Source of the DNA: DATJBC01 sp035515515
GTDB taxonomy: Bacteria; Actinomycetota; Acidimicrobiia; Acidimicrobiales; UBA8190
DNA: 11,214 nt
NCBI GenBank assembly: GCA_035515515.1
Contig: DATJBC010000275.1
Coordinates: forward strand, 1 to 11,214
Direction: 5' to 3'
Of the stretch, positions 5,781-11,214 are shown piece after piece. Both the position numbers and the translations under genes were made by a program. The notes under the pieces were generated by a model, which saw only the letters and a list, made by a program, of their open reading frames with translations, did no database searches and had not been told where the DNA came from. The stretch's first letter is position 1. Every line of letters starts with the position of its first letter.

Positions 5781-5816
5781 CGGCCCCGCCGCCGCGCACG
5801 GCGCCGGGCGGGGTCG
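5781..5816 (+). terminator. Long GC hairpin between pimB' and the SRPBCC gene
   Basis: CGGCCCCGCC (5781-5790) pairs with GGCGGGGTCG (5807-5816): ten pairs including one G-U, with a 16-nt loop that holds a further GCCG/CGGC mini-stem. It begins 12 nt after the pimB' stop. An overlapping alternative pairing is CCGCCGCG (5789-5796) with CGCGGCGG (5815-5822). Two competing stems could mean either termination or a switchable 5' leader of the next gene; termination is more likely. Confidence 0.45.
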
Positions 5817-5841
5817 CGGCGGTGAGACGTTGGACCGGGAC

Positions 5842-5848
5842 AAAGGAG
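5842..5848 (+). promoter_or_regulatory. Shine-Dalgarno sequence of the SRPBCC gene
   Basis: AAAGGAG lies 5 nt before the GTG at 5854 and decides this start over an in-frame TTG at 5830. It is one of the best ribosome sites in the window. Confidence 0.8.
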
Positions 5849-5853
5849 ACGGT

Positions 5854-6303
5854 GTGGCTGAGCTGGCCACCGAGCGCATGGTCGTCGCCGCCACGCCGGT
5901 GCAGTGCTTCGACGTCGTGAGCGACATCGAGCGCTACCCGGAATGGGCGGCCGACATCAAGCAGGTCGTGGTGGAACGGCGCGACGCCGAGGGCCGGCCC
6001 GCCGAGGCCACCTTCCGGGCCGGGGCCTTCGGCCGCTCCACGAGCTACACCCTCGCCTACGACTTCTCCCAGGCGCCGGCGGTGCTGGCGTGGAAGCAGA
6101 CCGCCGGCGACCTCACCTCCAAGCTCGACGGCAGTTACACCTTCGACGCCGCGGGCGACGGCTCCACCGAGGTCACCTACGCGCTGGAGGTCGAGCTGCG
6201 CGTGCCGCTGCCGGGGTTCATCAAGCGGCGGGCACAGAGCCGCATCATGCACACCGCCCTCGAGGAGCTCAAAGCCCGCGTCGAGTCGTCGCTCACGACG
6301 TGA
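5854..6303 (+). CDS. SRPBCC-family (polyketide cyclase/RatA-like) lipid- or ligand-binding protein
   Basis: A 149-residue START/SRPBCC fold protein. Visible features are the first strand and helix TERMVVAATPVQCFDVVSDIERYPEWAADI with the typical YPEW (28-31), alternating beta strands (ATFRAGAFGRSTSYTLAYDF, YTFDAAGDGSTEVTYALEVEL), a proline-containing LPGFIKRRAQ turn, and the long C-terminal helix IMHTALEELKARVES. The fold makes a hydrophobic pocket for lipids, quinones or polyketides. No catalytic residues can be assigned. M. tuberculosis Rv2185c (TB16.3) is recalled as a similar protein near pimB', which favours an envelope- or lipid-related role, but this is inference. It lies 85 nt after pimB' with its own Shine-Dalgarno and 73 nt before glk, so it probably leads or shares an mRNA with glk and the LLM gene. 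Confidence 0.85.
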   Translation: MAELATERMVVAATPVQCFDVVSDIERYPEWAADIKQVVVERRDAEGRPAEATFRAGAFGRSTSYTLAYDFSQAPAVLAWKQTAGDLTSKLDGSYTFDAAGDGSTEVTYALEVELRVPLPGFIKRRAQSRIMHTALEELKARVESSLTT

Positions 6304-6365
6304 GCGCGGCGCCGTCGCCCACGACCGCGGGGCCGGCGCCACCGGCGCGGCCCCCCCGGGGCGGC

Positions 6366-6371
6366 GGGAGG
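6366..6371 (+). promoter_or_regulatory. Shine-Dalgarno sequence of the glucokinase gene
   Basis: GGGAGG lies 5 nt before the GTG at 6377 and fixes that start. Confidence 0.7.
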
Positions 6372-6376
6372 CGGCC

Positions 6377-7375
6377 GTGAGCGGCGCCGTCACCGTGGGG
6401 CTCGACGTCGGGGGGACCAAGGTGCTCGGCCTGGCCGTCGACGCCGACGGGCAGGTGCTGGCCGAGGCCCGCCTGCCCGCCCCGGTGTCGGCCGGCGCCC
6501 ACGACGGCGAGGGGGGCGACCTCGTCATCGAGACGCTGGCGGCGGTGGCCGAGCAGCTGCGCGCCGGCATCGACACGGCCGTGGCCGCCGTGGGCGTGGG
6601 CGCGCCCGGGCTCGTCGACAACGCCGGGACCCTGCGCTACGCGCCCAACCTCCCCCTGGGCAGCGGGCTCGACATCGCGGGCCGTCTCGCCGCCCGCCTG
6701 GGCGGCGTGCGCACCGTCGTGGACAACGACGCCACCTGCGCCACGGTGGGGGAGTGGGCGGCGGGGGCGGCCGTGGGCGCCACCGACGCCGTGATGGTGA
6801 CGCTCGGGACCGGGATCGGCGGCGGTGTCGTCGCCGGCGGCCGCGTGGTGCGGGGGGCGTCGGGGTTCGCGGGGGAGATCGGCCACATGGTGGTGGACCC
6901 CACCGGGCCGGTGTGCACGTGCGGCAAGCGCGGCTGCTGGGAGCGCTTCGCGTCGGGCAGCGGCCTGGGGCGCCTGGCCCGCGAGGCGGCCCACGCCGGG
7001 CGCCTGCAGGAGGTGGTGCGCCTGGCGGGCGGGGACCCCGAGTCGGTGCGGGGCGAGCACGTCACCCTGGCCGCCCGGGCGGGCGACCCCGAGGCCCTGG
7101 CCGTGCTGGGCGACCTGGGGTGGTGGCTGGCCCTCGGCCTGTCCAACCTGGCGCTCGTCCTCGACCCCGCCGTGATGGTGTTCGGGGGCGGGCTGGTGGA
7201 CACCGTCACCCTGGTCCTCGACCGGGTGCAGGCGTCGTTCGACGAGCTGGTCGAGGGCCATGCGGCGCGCCCCCCGGTCCGCATCGTGCCCGCCGTGCTC
7301 GGCGAGCGCGCCGGGGCGATCGGCGCCGCCCTGGTGGCCAGGGCGGGCGACCGCTACCGGGCCGACGCCCTGTAG
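6377..7375 (+). CDS. glk: ROK-family glucokinase
   Basis: A 332-residue ROK (repressor, ORF, kinase) family sugar kinase, most like actinobacterial glucokinases such as Streptomyces GlkA. These phosphorylate glucose with ATP in the cytoplasm and in Streptomyces also take part in glucose repression. Motifs in order are the phosphate loop DVGGTK (10-15), GVGAPGLVD (73-81), the catalytic aspartate D118 in VDNDA, LGTGIGGG (143-150), the sugar-binding E167 and H170 in GEIGHM, and the ROK zinc motif CTCGKRGCWE with C180, C182 and C187. FGGGL and GAIGAAL complete the C-terminal half. There is no N-terminal helix-turn-helix, so it is a kinase and not a ROK repressor. A gene for an LLM-class oxidoreductase follows after 17 nt, suggesting an operon. 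Glucose specificity is likely but not proved by sequence. Confidence 0.92.
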   Translation: MSGAVTVGLDVGGTKVLGLAVDADGQVLAEARLPAPVSAGAHDGEGGDLVIETLAAVAEQLRAGIDTAVAAVGVGAPGLVDNAGTLRYAPNLPLGSGLDIAGRLAARLGGVRTVVDNDATCATVGEWAAGAAVGATDAVMVTLGTGIGGGVVAGGRVVRGASGFAGEIGHMVVDPTGPVCTCGKRGCWERFASGSGLGRLAREAAHAGRLQEVVRLAGGDPESVRGEHVTLAARAGDPEALAVLGDLGWWLALGLSNLALVLDPAVMVFGGGLVDTVTLVLDRVQASFDELVEGHAARPPVRIVPAVLGERAGAIGAALVARAGDRYRADAL

Positions 7376-7392
7376 CGGACGCGGGCGGCGCC

Positions 7393-8085
7393 GTGCGGGT
7401 GGGGGTCACCCTTCCGACGTTCCGGGACGACGCGCTGGCCCTCGACGCCGCCCGCCGCGCCGAGGACGCCGGGCTCGACGGGGTGTTCGTCTTCGACCAT
7501 CTGTGGCCGATGGGCGCGCCCGGGCGCCCCGCCCTGGCCGCCTTCCCCGTGCTGGGCGCGCTGGCGGCGGCCACCTCGCGGGTGTGCCTGGGCCCCCTGG
7601 TGGCGCGCGTCGGGCTCGTGCCCGACGCCCTGCTCGTGTCCGAGCTCCTGTCGCTGCACCACATGGCCCCGGGCCGGGTCATCGCCGGGCTGGGCACGGG
7701 CGACGCCAAGAGCGCGGCCGAGAACCTCGCCTACGGCGTCCCCTACCCGCCCGCCGACGCCCGCCGCCAGGCGCTGGCCGCCTGCGCCCGGCCCCTGCTC
7801 GCCGCCGGGGTGCCGGTGTGGGTGGGGGGCGGCTCCAGGGCCACCACCGCGCTGGCCCTCGACCTCGGTGCGGCGCTGAACCTGTGGGAGGGCCAGCCCG
7901 CGGCGTTGGCCGGCCTGGCCGCCCGCTGCGAGGTGACGTGGGCGGGCCCGGTGGCCGCCGCCGTGCCGGAGATGGCCGAGTGGTTGGCGGAGCTGGCGCG
8001 CGCCGGTGCCACATGGGCGGTGTGCGCGTGGCCGGACTCGGTCGAGGCCGTGGCCGAGGCGGCCGCCGCGGTGCGCGACGCCTGA
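7393..8085 (+). CDS. LLM-class (luciferase-like) flavin/F420-dependent oxidoreductase, short form
   Basis: A 230-residue protein of the luciferase-like monooxygenase superfamily, shorter than the usual 280-340. It begins VRVGVTLPTF and has the typical FVFDHLWP (33-39), GRVIAGLGTGD (94-104) and PVWVGGGSRATTALALDLGA (141-160) segments of the TIM-barrel fold. In actinobacteria such proteins generally use F420 or FMN, and their substrates vary widely. The shortening seems to affect the region after GLGTGD and the C-terminal half (CEVTWAGPVAAAVPEMAEWLAEL), where insertion segments of longer members are missing. The GTG start at 7393 matches the conserved N-terminus; its ribosome site is weak, so translational coupling to glk 17 nt upstream is plausible. 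It ends in a perfect palindrome. The substrate cannot be named. Confidence 0.82.
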   Translation: MRVGVTLPTFRDDALALDAARRAEDAGLDGVFVFDHLWPMGAPGRPALAAFPVLGALAAATSRVCLGPLVARVGLVPDALLVSELLSLHHMAPGRVIAGLGTGDAKSAAENLAYGVPYPPADARRQALAACARPLLAAGVPVWVGGGSRATTALALDLGAALNLWEGQPAALAGLAARCEVTWAGPVAAAVPEMAEWLAELARAGATWAVCAWPDSVEAVAEAAAAVRDA

Positions 8086-8121
8086 CGCCGGCGTCACGCC
8101 CCGGGCGCGCCGCCGGGCGTG
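8083..8121 (+). terminator. Palindrome and hairpin at the end of the LLM gene
   Basis: TGACGCCGGCGTCA (8083-8096) is a perfect 14-bp palindrome whose first three bases are the stop codon. CACGCCC (8095-8101) can also pair with GGGCGTG (8115-8121). One or the other would form a GC stem between this unit and alaC. A near copy, TGACGCCGGCGTC, starts at the alaC stop (9360). Confidence 0.45.
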
Positions 8122-8147
8122 GCGGAGGAGCGGCGCCGGGCGAGGGA

Positions 8148-8153
8148 TAACCT
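8148..8153 (+). promoter_or_regulatory. -10 box TAACCT of a probable leaderless promoter (alaC)
   Basis: TAACCT ends 6 nt before the ATG at 8160, the same spacing as for the acyl-CoA dehydrogenase gene. It favours this ATG over the adjacent in-frame GTG at 8157, which would be only 3 nt away. Confidence 0.55.
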
Positions 8154-8159
8154 CGCGTG

Positions 8160-9362
8160 ATGGAGTTCCGACGGATCAACGGCCTTCCTCCCTACGTCTT
8201 CGCGCACATCGAGGCGCTGAAGCTGGCCGCCCGTCGAGCCGGTCGTGACGTCGTCGACCTGGGGTTCGGCAACCCCGACCTGCCGTCGCCGCCGGCGGCC
8301 GTCGACAAGCTGGCCGAGGCCGTCCACAACCCCCGCAACCACCGCTACTCGGCGAGCCGCGGCATCCCCAAGCTGCGCCAGGCCATCTCCTCGCTCTACC
8401 TGCGGCGCTTCGGGGTGGATCTCGACCCCGAGACCGAGGTGGTGACGACCATCGGCGCCAAGGAGGGCCTGTCGCACCTCATGTGGGTGCTGCTGGGCCC
8501 CGGCGACAGCGCGCTGGTGCCCTCGCCCTCCTATCCCATCCACATCTACGCCCCGTTGTTCGCCGGAGCCGAGGTGCGCCAGGTCCGCCTGGAGCAGACG
8601 CCCAACACCGAGGGCCCGCCGGCGTCGGAGGCCTTCTTCGACAACCTCATGGAGTCGTGGGAGTCGGCGTGGCCCAAGCCCCGCGTGATCGTGCTGTCGT
8701 TCCCCCACAACCCGACCACGGCGTGCGTCGACCTGGCCTGGATGCAGCGCATCGTCGACTTCGCCCGGGAGCACGACATCGTGCTCGTCCACGACTTCGC
8801 CTACGCGGACATCGCCTTCGACGGCTACCGGCCCCCCTCGATCCTGCAGGTGCCGGGGGCCAAGGACGTGGCCGTGGAGCTGTACTCGCTCACCAAGTCG
8901 TTCTCGATGGCGGGCTGGCGGGTGGCGTTCCTCGTGGGCAACCCCGAGATCGTCGCCGCCTTGACGAAGTTGAAGAGCTACCTCGACTACGGGACGTTCC
9001 AGCCCATCCAGATCGCCGCCATCGTGGCCATGAACGAGGCTCCCGACTACCCCAAGTGGGTGAACGACACCTACCTGGCCCGCCGCGACGCCCTGTGCGA
9101 CGGCCTCAACCGCATCGGTTGGAGCCTCACCCCGCCCCAGGGGACGATGTTCGTGTGGGCGCCGATCCCCGAGCCCTACCTCGAGATGGGGTCCCTCGAG
9201 TTCGCCTCGTTCCTGGTGTCGGAGGCCGAGGTGGCCACCTCACCGGGCGTGGGGTTCGGCCCGGGGGGTGACGGGCACGTGCGCTTCGCCCTCATCGAGA
9301 ACGAGCAGCGCATCGGCCAGGCCGTGCGCAACCTGCGGCGGGCGCTCACCAAGCTCCGCTGA
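8160..9362 (+). CDS. alaC: PLP-dependent class I aminotransferase, AlaC-type alanine transaminase
   Basis: A 400-residue fold-type I aminotransferase, close along its whole length to E. coli AlaC (YfdZ), which interconverts pyruvate plus glutamate with alanine plus 2-oxoglutarate. Shared blocks include RINGLPPYVF (5-14), GNPDLPSPP, YSASRGIPKLRQAI (63-76), IGAKEGLSHLM (98-108), PSPSYPIHIY (121-130), HNPTTACV (183-190), VHDFAYADIAFDG (210-222) and SYLDYGTFQPIQ. The Schiff-base lysine is K246 in SLTKSFSMAGWR; D212 and Y215 contact the cofactor, and the R in HVRFALIEN binds the substrate carboxylate. Compared with E. coli there is a short insertion near EQTPNTEGPPASEA (145-158). The ATG is favoured by a -10 box 6 nt upstream. 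The gene is monocistronic and converges on the PH-like gene. A related specificity such as LL-diaminopimelate cannot be fully excluded. Confidence 0.9.
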   Translation: MEFRRINGLPPYVFAHIEALKLAARRAGRDVVDLGFGNPDLPSPPAAVDKLAEAVHNPRNHRYSASRGIPKLRQAISSLYLRRFGVDLDPETEVVTTIGAKEGLSHLMWVLLGPGDSALVPSPSYPIHIYAPLFAGAEVRQVRLEQTPNTEGPPASEAFFDNLMESWESAWPKPRVIVLSFPHNPTTACVDLAWMQRIVDFAREHDIVLVHDFAYADIAFDGYRPPSILQVPGAKDVAVELYSLTKSFSMAGWRVAFLVGNPEIVAALTKLKSYLDYGTFQPIQIAAIVAMNEAPDYPKWVNDTYLARRDALCDGLNRIGWSLTPPQGTMFVWAPIPEPYLEMGSLEFASFLVSEAEVATSPGVGFGPGGDGHVRFALIENEQRIGQAVRNLRRALTKLR

Positions 9363-9386
9363 CGCCGGCGTCGGCCGCCGCCGGCG
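9363..9386. terminator. Hairpin at the convergent junction of alaC and the PH-like gene
   Basis: CGCCGGCG (9363-9370) and CGCCGGCG (9379-9386) form an 8-bp GC stem with an 8-nt loop, filling most of the 31-nt gap between two convergent stops. It could terminate both units. There is no T tract on either side. Confidence 0.5.
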
Positions 9387-9393
9387 CCGGCGC

Positions 9394-9765
9394 TCACCGG
9401 GGCCCGAGCGCCTCCATGAAGGCGTCGGGGTCCTCGAGGCTCATGGTGAGCTCGCTGACCTGCACGGGGACCACCATGCGGCCCCGGCAGGGCGGGTCGA
9501 TGGCGAGGGTGACGAGCCCGCGGGCGGCGCCGTTCACGAGCCAGCGCCCCCGCCAGCCGTGCACGCCGATGCCGCCCACGATGCCGCGGGTGGCGCGCAC
9601 GTCGGTGATCGCCGCGCGCGGCACCGTGGCGCGAAACGCCCACCCCATGCGGACCACCAGCGCGTCGCCGCTCAGCACGATGCGGCTGCGGCGCGGCCCC
9701 ATGCCCATGGCCGACAACAGCCCTCGGAAGGCGCCGTAGCGGAACGAGAAGGTGCGCGCGCTCAC
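9394..9765 (-). CDS. Small PH-like conserved protein of unknown function
   Basis: A 123-residue protein with no signal peptide, membrane segment or catalytic motif. The pattern of short strands (RIVLSGDALVVRMGW, FRATVPRAAITDVRAT, GRWLVNGAARGLVTLAI, MVVPVQVSELTMSL) ending in a short helix (EDPDAFMEAL) resembles the small bacterial PH-domain-like proteins common in actinobacteria. This family call rests on pattern and not on a search. It begins with GTG 31 nt after the tetR stop on the same strand, without a clear Shine-Dalgarno, so it is probably the second gene of a tetR unit. Function is unknown. Confidence 0.7.
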   Translation of the reverse strand: MSARTFSFRYGAFRGLLSAMGMGPRRSRIVLSGDALVVRMGWAFRATVPRAAITDVRATRGIVGGIGVHGWRGRWLVNGAARGLVTLAIDPPCRGRMVVPVQVSELTMSLEDPDAFMEALGPR

Positions 9766-9796
9766 GGCGCCGGCGGGCCAGCGCGCCGCGCCCGGC

Positions 9797-10420
9797 TCAC
9801 TCCGCGCCCCGTCCCAGGCGCCGCCGCGCCGCGGCGGCGGACAGCATCCCCTCCAGGCAGAAGGCCACCGCCGCCTCGCCCGCCTCGTCGGCCGAGCGGT
9901 CCTGCTCGAGGACGAGCACCCGGGCCAGGCGGTTGGTCACGCCCAGGATGGCGTGCGCCAGCACGAGCGGGTCCTCGCGGCGGATGAGCCCGGCGGCGAT
10001 GCCCGCCTTCACGTGGGGGAGGGCGTCGGCCACCGCCTGCTCCTCGCCCTGGCGGACGAGCGGAGCGAAGCGCTCCTCGGTGCGGGCGAACTCCAGGAGG
10101 ACGAACAGGTGGCGGTTGGCGTCCAGCCACGCCACCGAGGCCCGGATGCCGGCGTCGATGCGGCGCACGGGGTCGGGCTCGTCGGCGATGGCCTGGCGCT
10201 GGGTGCGGCGCAGGTCGCGTTGGGCGTCACCCAGGATCTGGCGGAACAGCTCCTCCTTGGAGGCGAAGTACCAGTAGAAGACCCCCTTCCCCACGCCGAG
10301 GCCCTCGACGATGTCGGTCACCGACGTGGGGTGGTACCCCTGGGAGGCGAAGCGCCGGGCGGCGTAGTCGAGGAGCTCGAGGCGCCGCCGCTGCCCGCGT
10401 GCGGTCAACCGGCGGGCCAT
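9797..10420 (-). CDS. TetR/AcrR-family transcriptional regulator
   Basis: A 207-residue regulator of normal TetR length. The N-terminal DNA-binding domain covers about residues 10-60: LELLDYAARRFASQGYHPTSV, then the helix-turn-helix DIVEGLGVGKGVFYWYF and SKEELF. The C-terminal part is helical (DPVRRIDAGIRASVAWL, LVLAHAILGVTNRLARVLV) and would bind a small, probably hydrophobic ligand and form the dimer. Family members are usually repressors released by ligand. It is divergent from the plsC-family gene, 114 bp apart, so that gene and tetR itself are the obvious targets; this is inference. The ATG has a TAGCGT -10 box 8 nt upstream and no Shine-Dalgarno. A small PH-like gene follows. Confidence 0.9.
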   Translation of the reverse strand: MARRLTARGQRRRLELLDYAARRFASQGYHPTSVTDIVEGLGVGKGVFYWYFASKEELFRQILGDAQRDLRRTQRQAIADEPDPVRRIDAGIRASVAWLDANRHLFVLLEFARTEERFAPLVRQGEEQAVADALPHVKAGIAAGLIRREDPLVLAHAILGVTNRLARVLVLEQDRSADEAGEAAVAFCLEGMLSAAAARRRLGRGAE

Positions 10421-10428
10421 GACGCTGC

Positions 10429-10434
10429 ACGCTA
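10429..10434 (-). promoter_or_regulatory. -10 box TAGCGT of a probable leaderless promoter (tetR)
   Basis: On the minus strand TAGCGT ends 8 nt before the ATG at 10420. It overlaps the sequence CGCTACCG (10430-10437 on the plus strand), which recurs at the plsC -10 region. Confidence 0.55.
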
Positions 10435-10520
10435 CCGCCGGGCATGGCGCCGTCGCGGGGGACGTGCGCGGCGCGCCGACGGGGCGTGGCGCGCCCGCCT
10501 CGACGCGCGGTGGGGCGCGC

Positions 10521-10526
10521 TACCGT
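10521..10526 (+). promoter_or_regulatory. -10 box TACCGT of a probable leaderless promoter (plsC-family gene)
   Basis: TACCGT ends 8 nt before the GTG at 10535. It overlaps the second copy of CGCTACCG (10518-10525). No Shine-Dalgarno or clear -35 is present. Confidence 0.5.
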
Positions 10527-10534
10527 GTGCCCCC

Positions 10535-11214
10535 GTGGCCTACTGGGTGCTGAAGGCGCTGCTCAGCCCCATCTTCTTCCTCGTGTGGCGGGTGCGCGTG
10601 GAAGGCCGCGAGCACGTGCCGGCGCGCGGCCCGGTCATCCTGGCGCCCAACCACGTGGCCTTCCTGGACTCGATGTTCCTGCCGCTCGTGCTGTTGCGCC
10701 GCGTCACGTTCGTGGCCAAGGCCGAGTACTTCGACTCGTGGAAGACGGCGTGGTTCTTCCGCGCCGCGGGCCAGATCCCCATGCGCCGCGAGGGCGGCTC
10801 GGCCTCCGAGCGGGCCCTGGCCGCCGCCCGGGACGTGCTGGCGGCGGGCAACGTGCTGGGCATCTACCCCGAGGGGACCCGCTCCCCCGACGGCCGCCTG
10901 TACCGGGGCCACACCGGCGTGGCCCGCCTGGCGCTGGGCTGCGGCGCGCCGGTGGTCCCCGTGGGCCTGGTGGGGACCTCCGAGGTGCAGCGCCCGGGGT
11001 CGAACCGCCCCCGCCCGTTCCGCAGGGTGACGGTGCGCTTCGGGCCGCCCCTGGACCTGACGCGCATCGCCGGGGAGGAGGCGTCGGACCCCCTCACGCT
11101 CCGGGTGGTGACCGATGAGCTCATGTTCGAGATCCGCACCCTGTCGGGCCAGGCGTACGTCGACCGCTACGCCAAGCGCCACGACGTCGTGGGCGGCGCC
11201 GACGTGGCCCAGGT
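10535..11214 (+). CDS. PlsC-family 1-acylglycerol-3-phosphate acyltransferase (3' end outside window)
   Basis: The frame stays open to the end of the window, giving 226 complete codons. LPLAT/PlsC enzymes transfer an acyl group to lysophosphatidic acid or a related acceptor at the membrane. All four family blocks are visible: block I NHVAFLD with H40 and D45 (HX4D), block II around VAKAEYF and IPMRREGG, block III YPEGTRS (111-117), and block IV VPVGLVG (141-147). The hydrophobic N-terminus (VLKALLSPIFFLVW) may dip into the membrane. M. tuberculosis Rv2182c is recalled as a homologue near pimB', where it may serve phospholipid or PIM synthesis. The GTG start fits the beginning VAYWVLK and a -10 box 8 nt upstream. 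The gene is divergent from tetR. It is nearly complete, as family members are commonly 220-260 residues. Confidence 0.9.
   Translation, partial: MAYWVLKALLSPIFFLVWRVRVEGREHVPARGPVILAPNHVAFLDSMFLPLVLLRRVTFVAKAEYFDSWKTAWFFRAAGQIPMRREGGSASERALAAARDVLAAGNVLGIYPEGTRSPDGRLYRGHTGVARLALGCGAPVVPVGLVGTSEVQRPGSNRPRPFRRVTVRFGPPLDLTRIAGEEASDPLTLRVVTDELMFEIRTLSGQAYVDRYAKRHDVVGGADVAQ

Noticed and set aside
5830..5853. TTG start eight codons upstream for the SRPBCC gene
   Set aside because: The AAAGGAG ribosome site lies inside that extension and is correctly spaced only for the GTG at 5854.
4332..5927. Minus-strand open frame of about 530 codons opposite pimB'
   Set aside because: Low-complexity translation with no recognisable motif, fully antisense to a gene with all GT4 motifs.
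8157..8159. GTG start directly before the alaC ATG
   Set aside because: It would be only 3 nt from the -10 box; the ATG at 8160 fits the spacing seen at the other genes.
10444..11118. Alternative plus-strand frame over the acyltransferase gene
   Set aside because: Arg/Gly/Pro-rich out-of-frame reading; the frame from 10535 carries all four PlsC blocks.
1..11214. Defence island, mobile element, biosynthetic cluster or CRISPR array
   Set aside because: No transposase, integrase, toxin, nuclease system or spaced repeats were found; the genes are housekeeping or regulatory.

Overview
The window is a gene-dense, very GC-rich stretch (about three quarters G+C by eye, not counted) from a high-GC actinobacterium. 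The gene set and order point to Actinomycetota: trpD, a stand-alone Lrp ligand-binding domain, a DEDDh exonuclease, a PimB'-type mannosyltransferase, a SRPBCC protein, an actinobacterial ROK glucokinase and a PlsC-type acyltransferase. From memory, M. tuberculosis carries counterparts of several of these in one block (Rv2182c acyltransferase, Rv2185c SRPBCC, Rv2188c PimB', Rv2191 exonuclease, Rv2192c trpD). Streptomyces has a similar block with glkA. The extra genes and the many apparently leaderless starts would suit a deep-branching group such as Acidimicrobiia, but that placement is inference.

Layout. 1-228: C-terminal part of a RidA-family enamine/imine deaminase. 311-2566 (+): acyl-CoA dehydrogenase and trpD, 18 nt apart. 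2567-2828: the longest gene-free stretch, with two clear inverted repeats. 2829-3863 (-): DEDDh exonuclease followed by a stand-alone RAM-domain protein. 3947-4522 (+): two small cysteine-rich proteins. 4626-5768 (+): PimB'-like glycosyltransferase. 5854-8085 (+): SRPBCC protein, ROK glucokinase and a short LLM-class oxidoreductase. 8160-9362 (+): AlaC-type aminotransferase. 9394-10420 (-): TetR regulator followed by a small PH-like protein, converging on alaC. 10535-11214 (+): PlsC-family acyltransferase, cut by the window end and divergent from tetR.

How the genes fit together. Most of the window is housekeeping metabolism: tryptophan synthesis, acyl-CoA oxidation, glucose phosphorylation, alanine/glutamate transamination, and envelope phospholipid and mannolipid synthesis. 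No mobile element, CRISPR array, RNA gene or defence system was seen. The most informative feature is regulatory. Seven genes, nearly all at the head of a transcription unit, have a TANNNT -10 box ending only 6-8 nt before the start codon, which predicts leaderless mRNAs. Genes inside units (trpD, the SRPBCC gene, glk) instead have purine-rich Shine-Dalgarno sequences. Many 3' ends carry strong G+C-only hairpins without a T tract.
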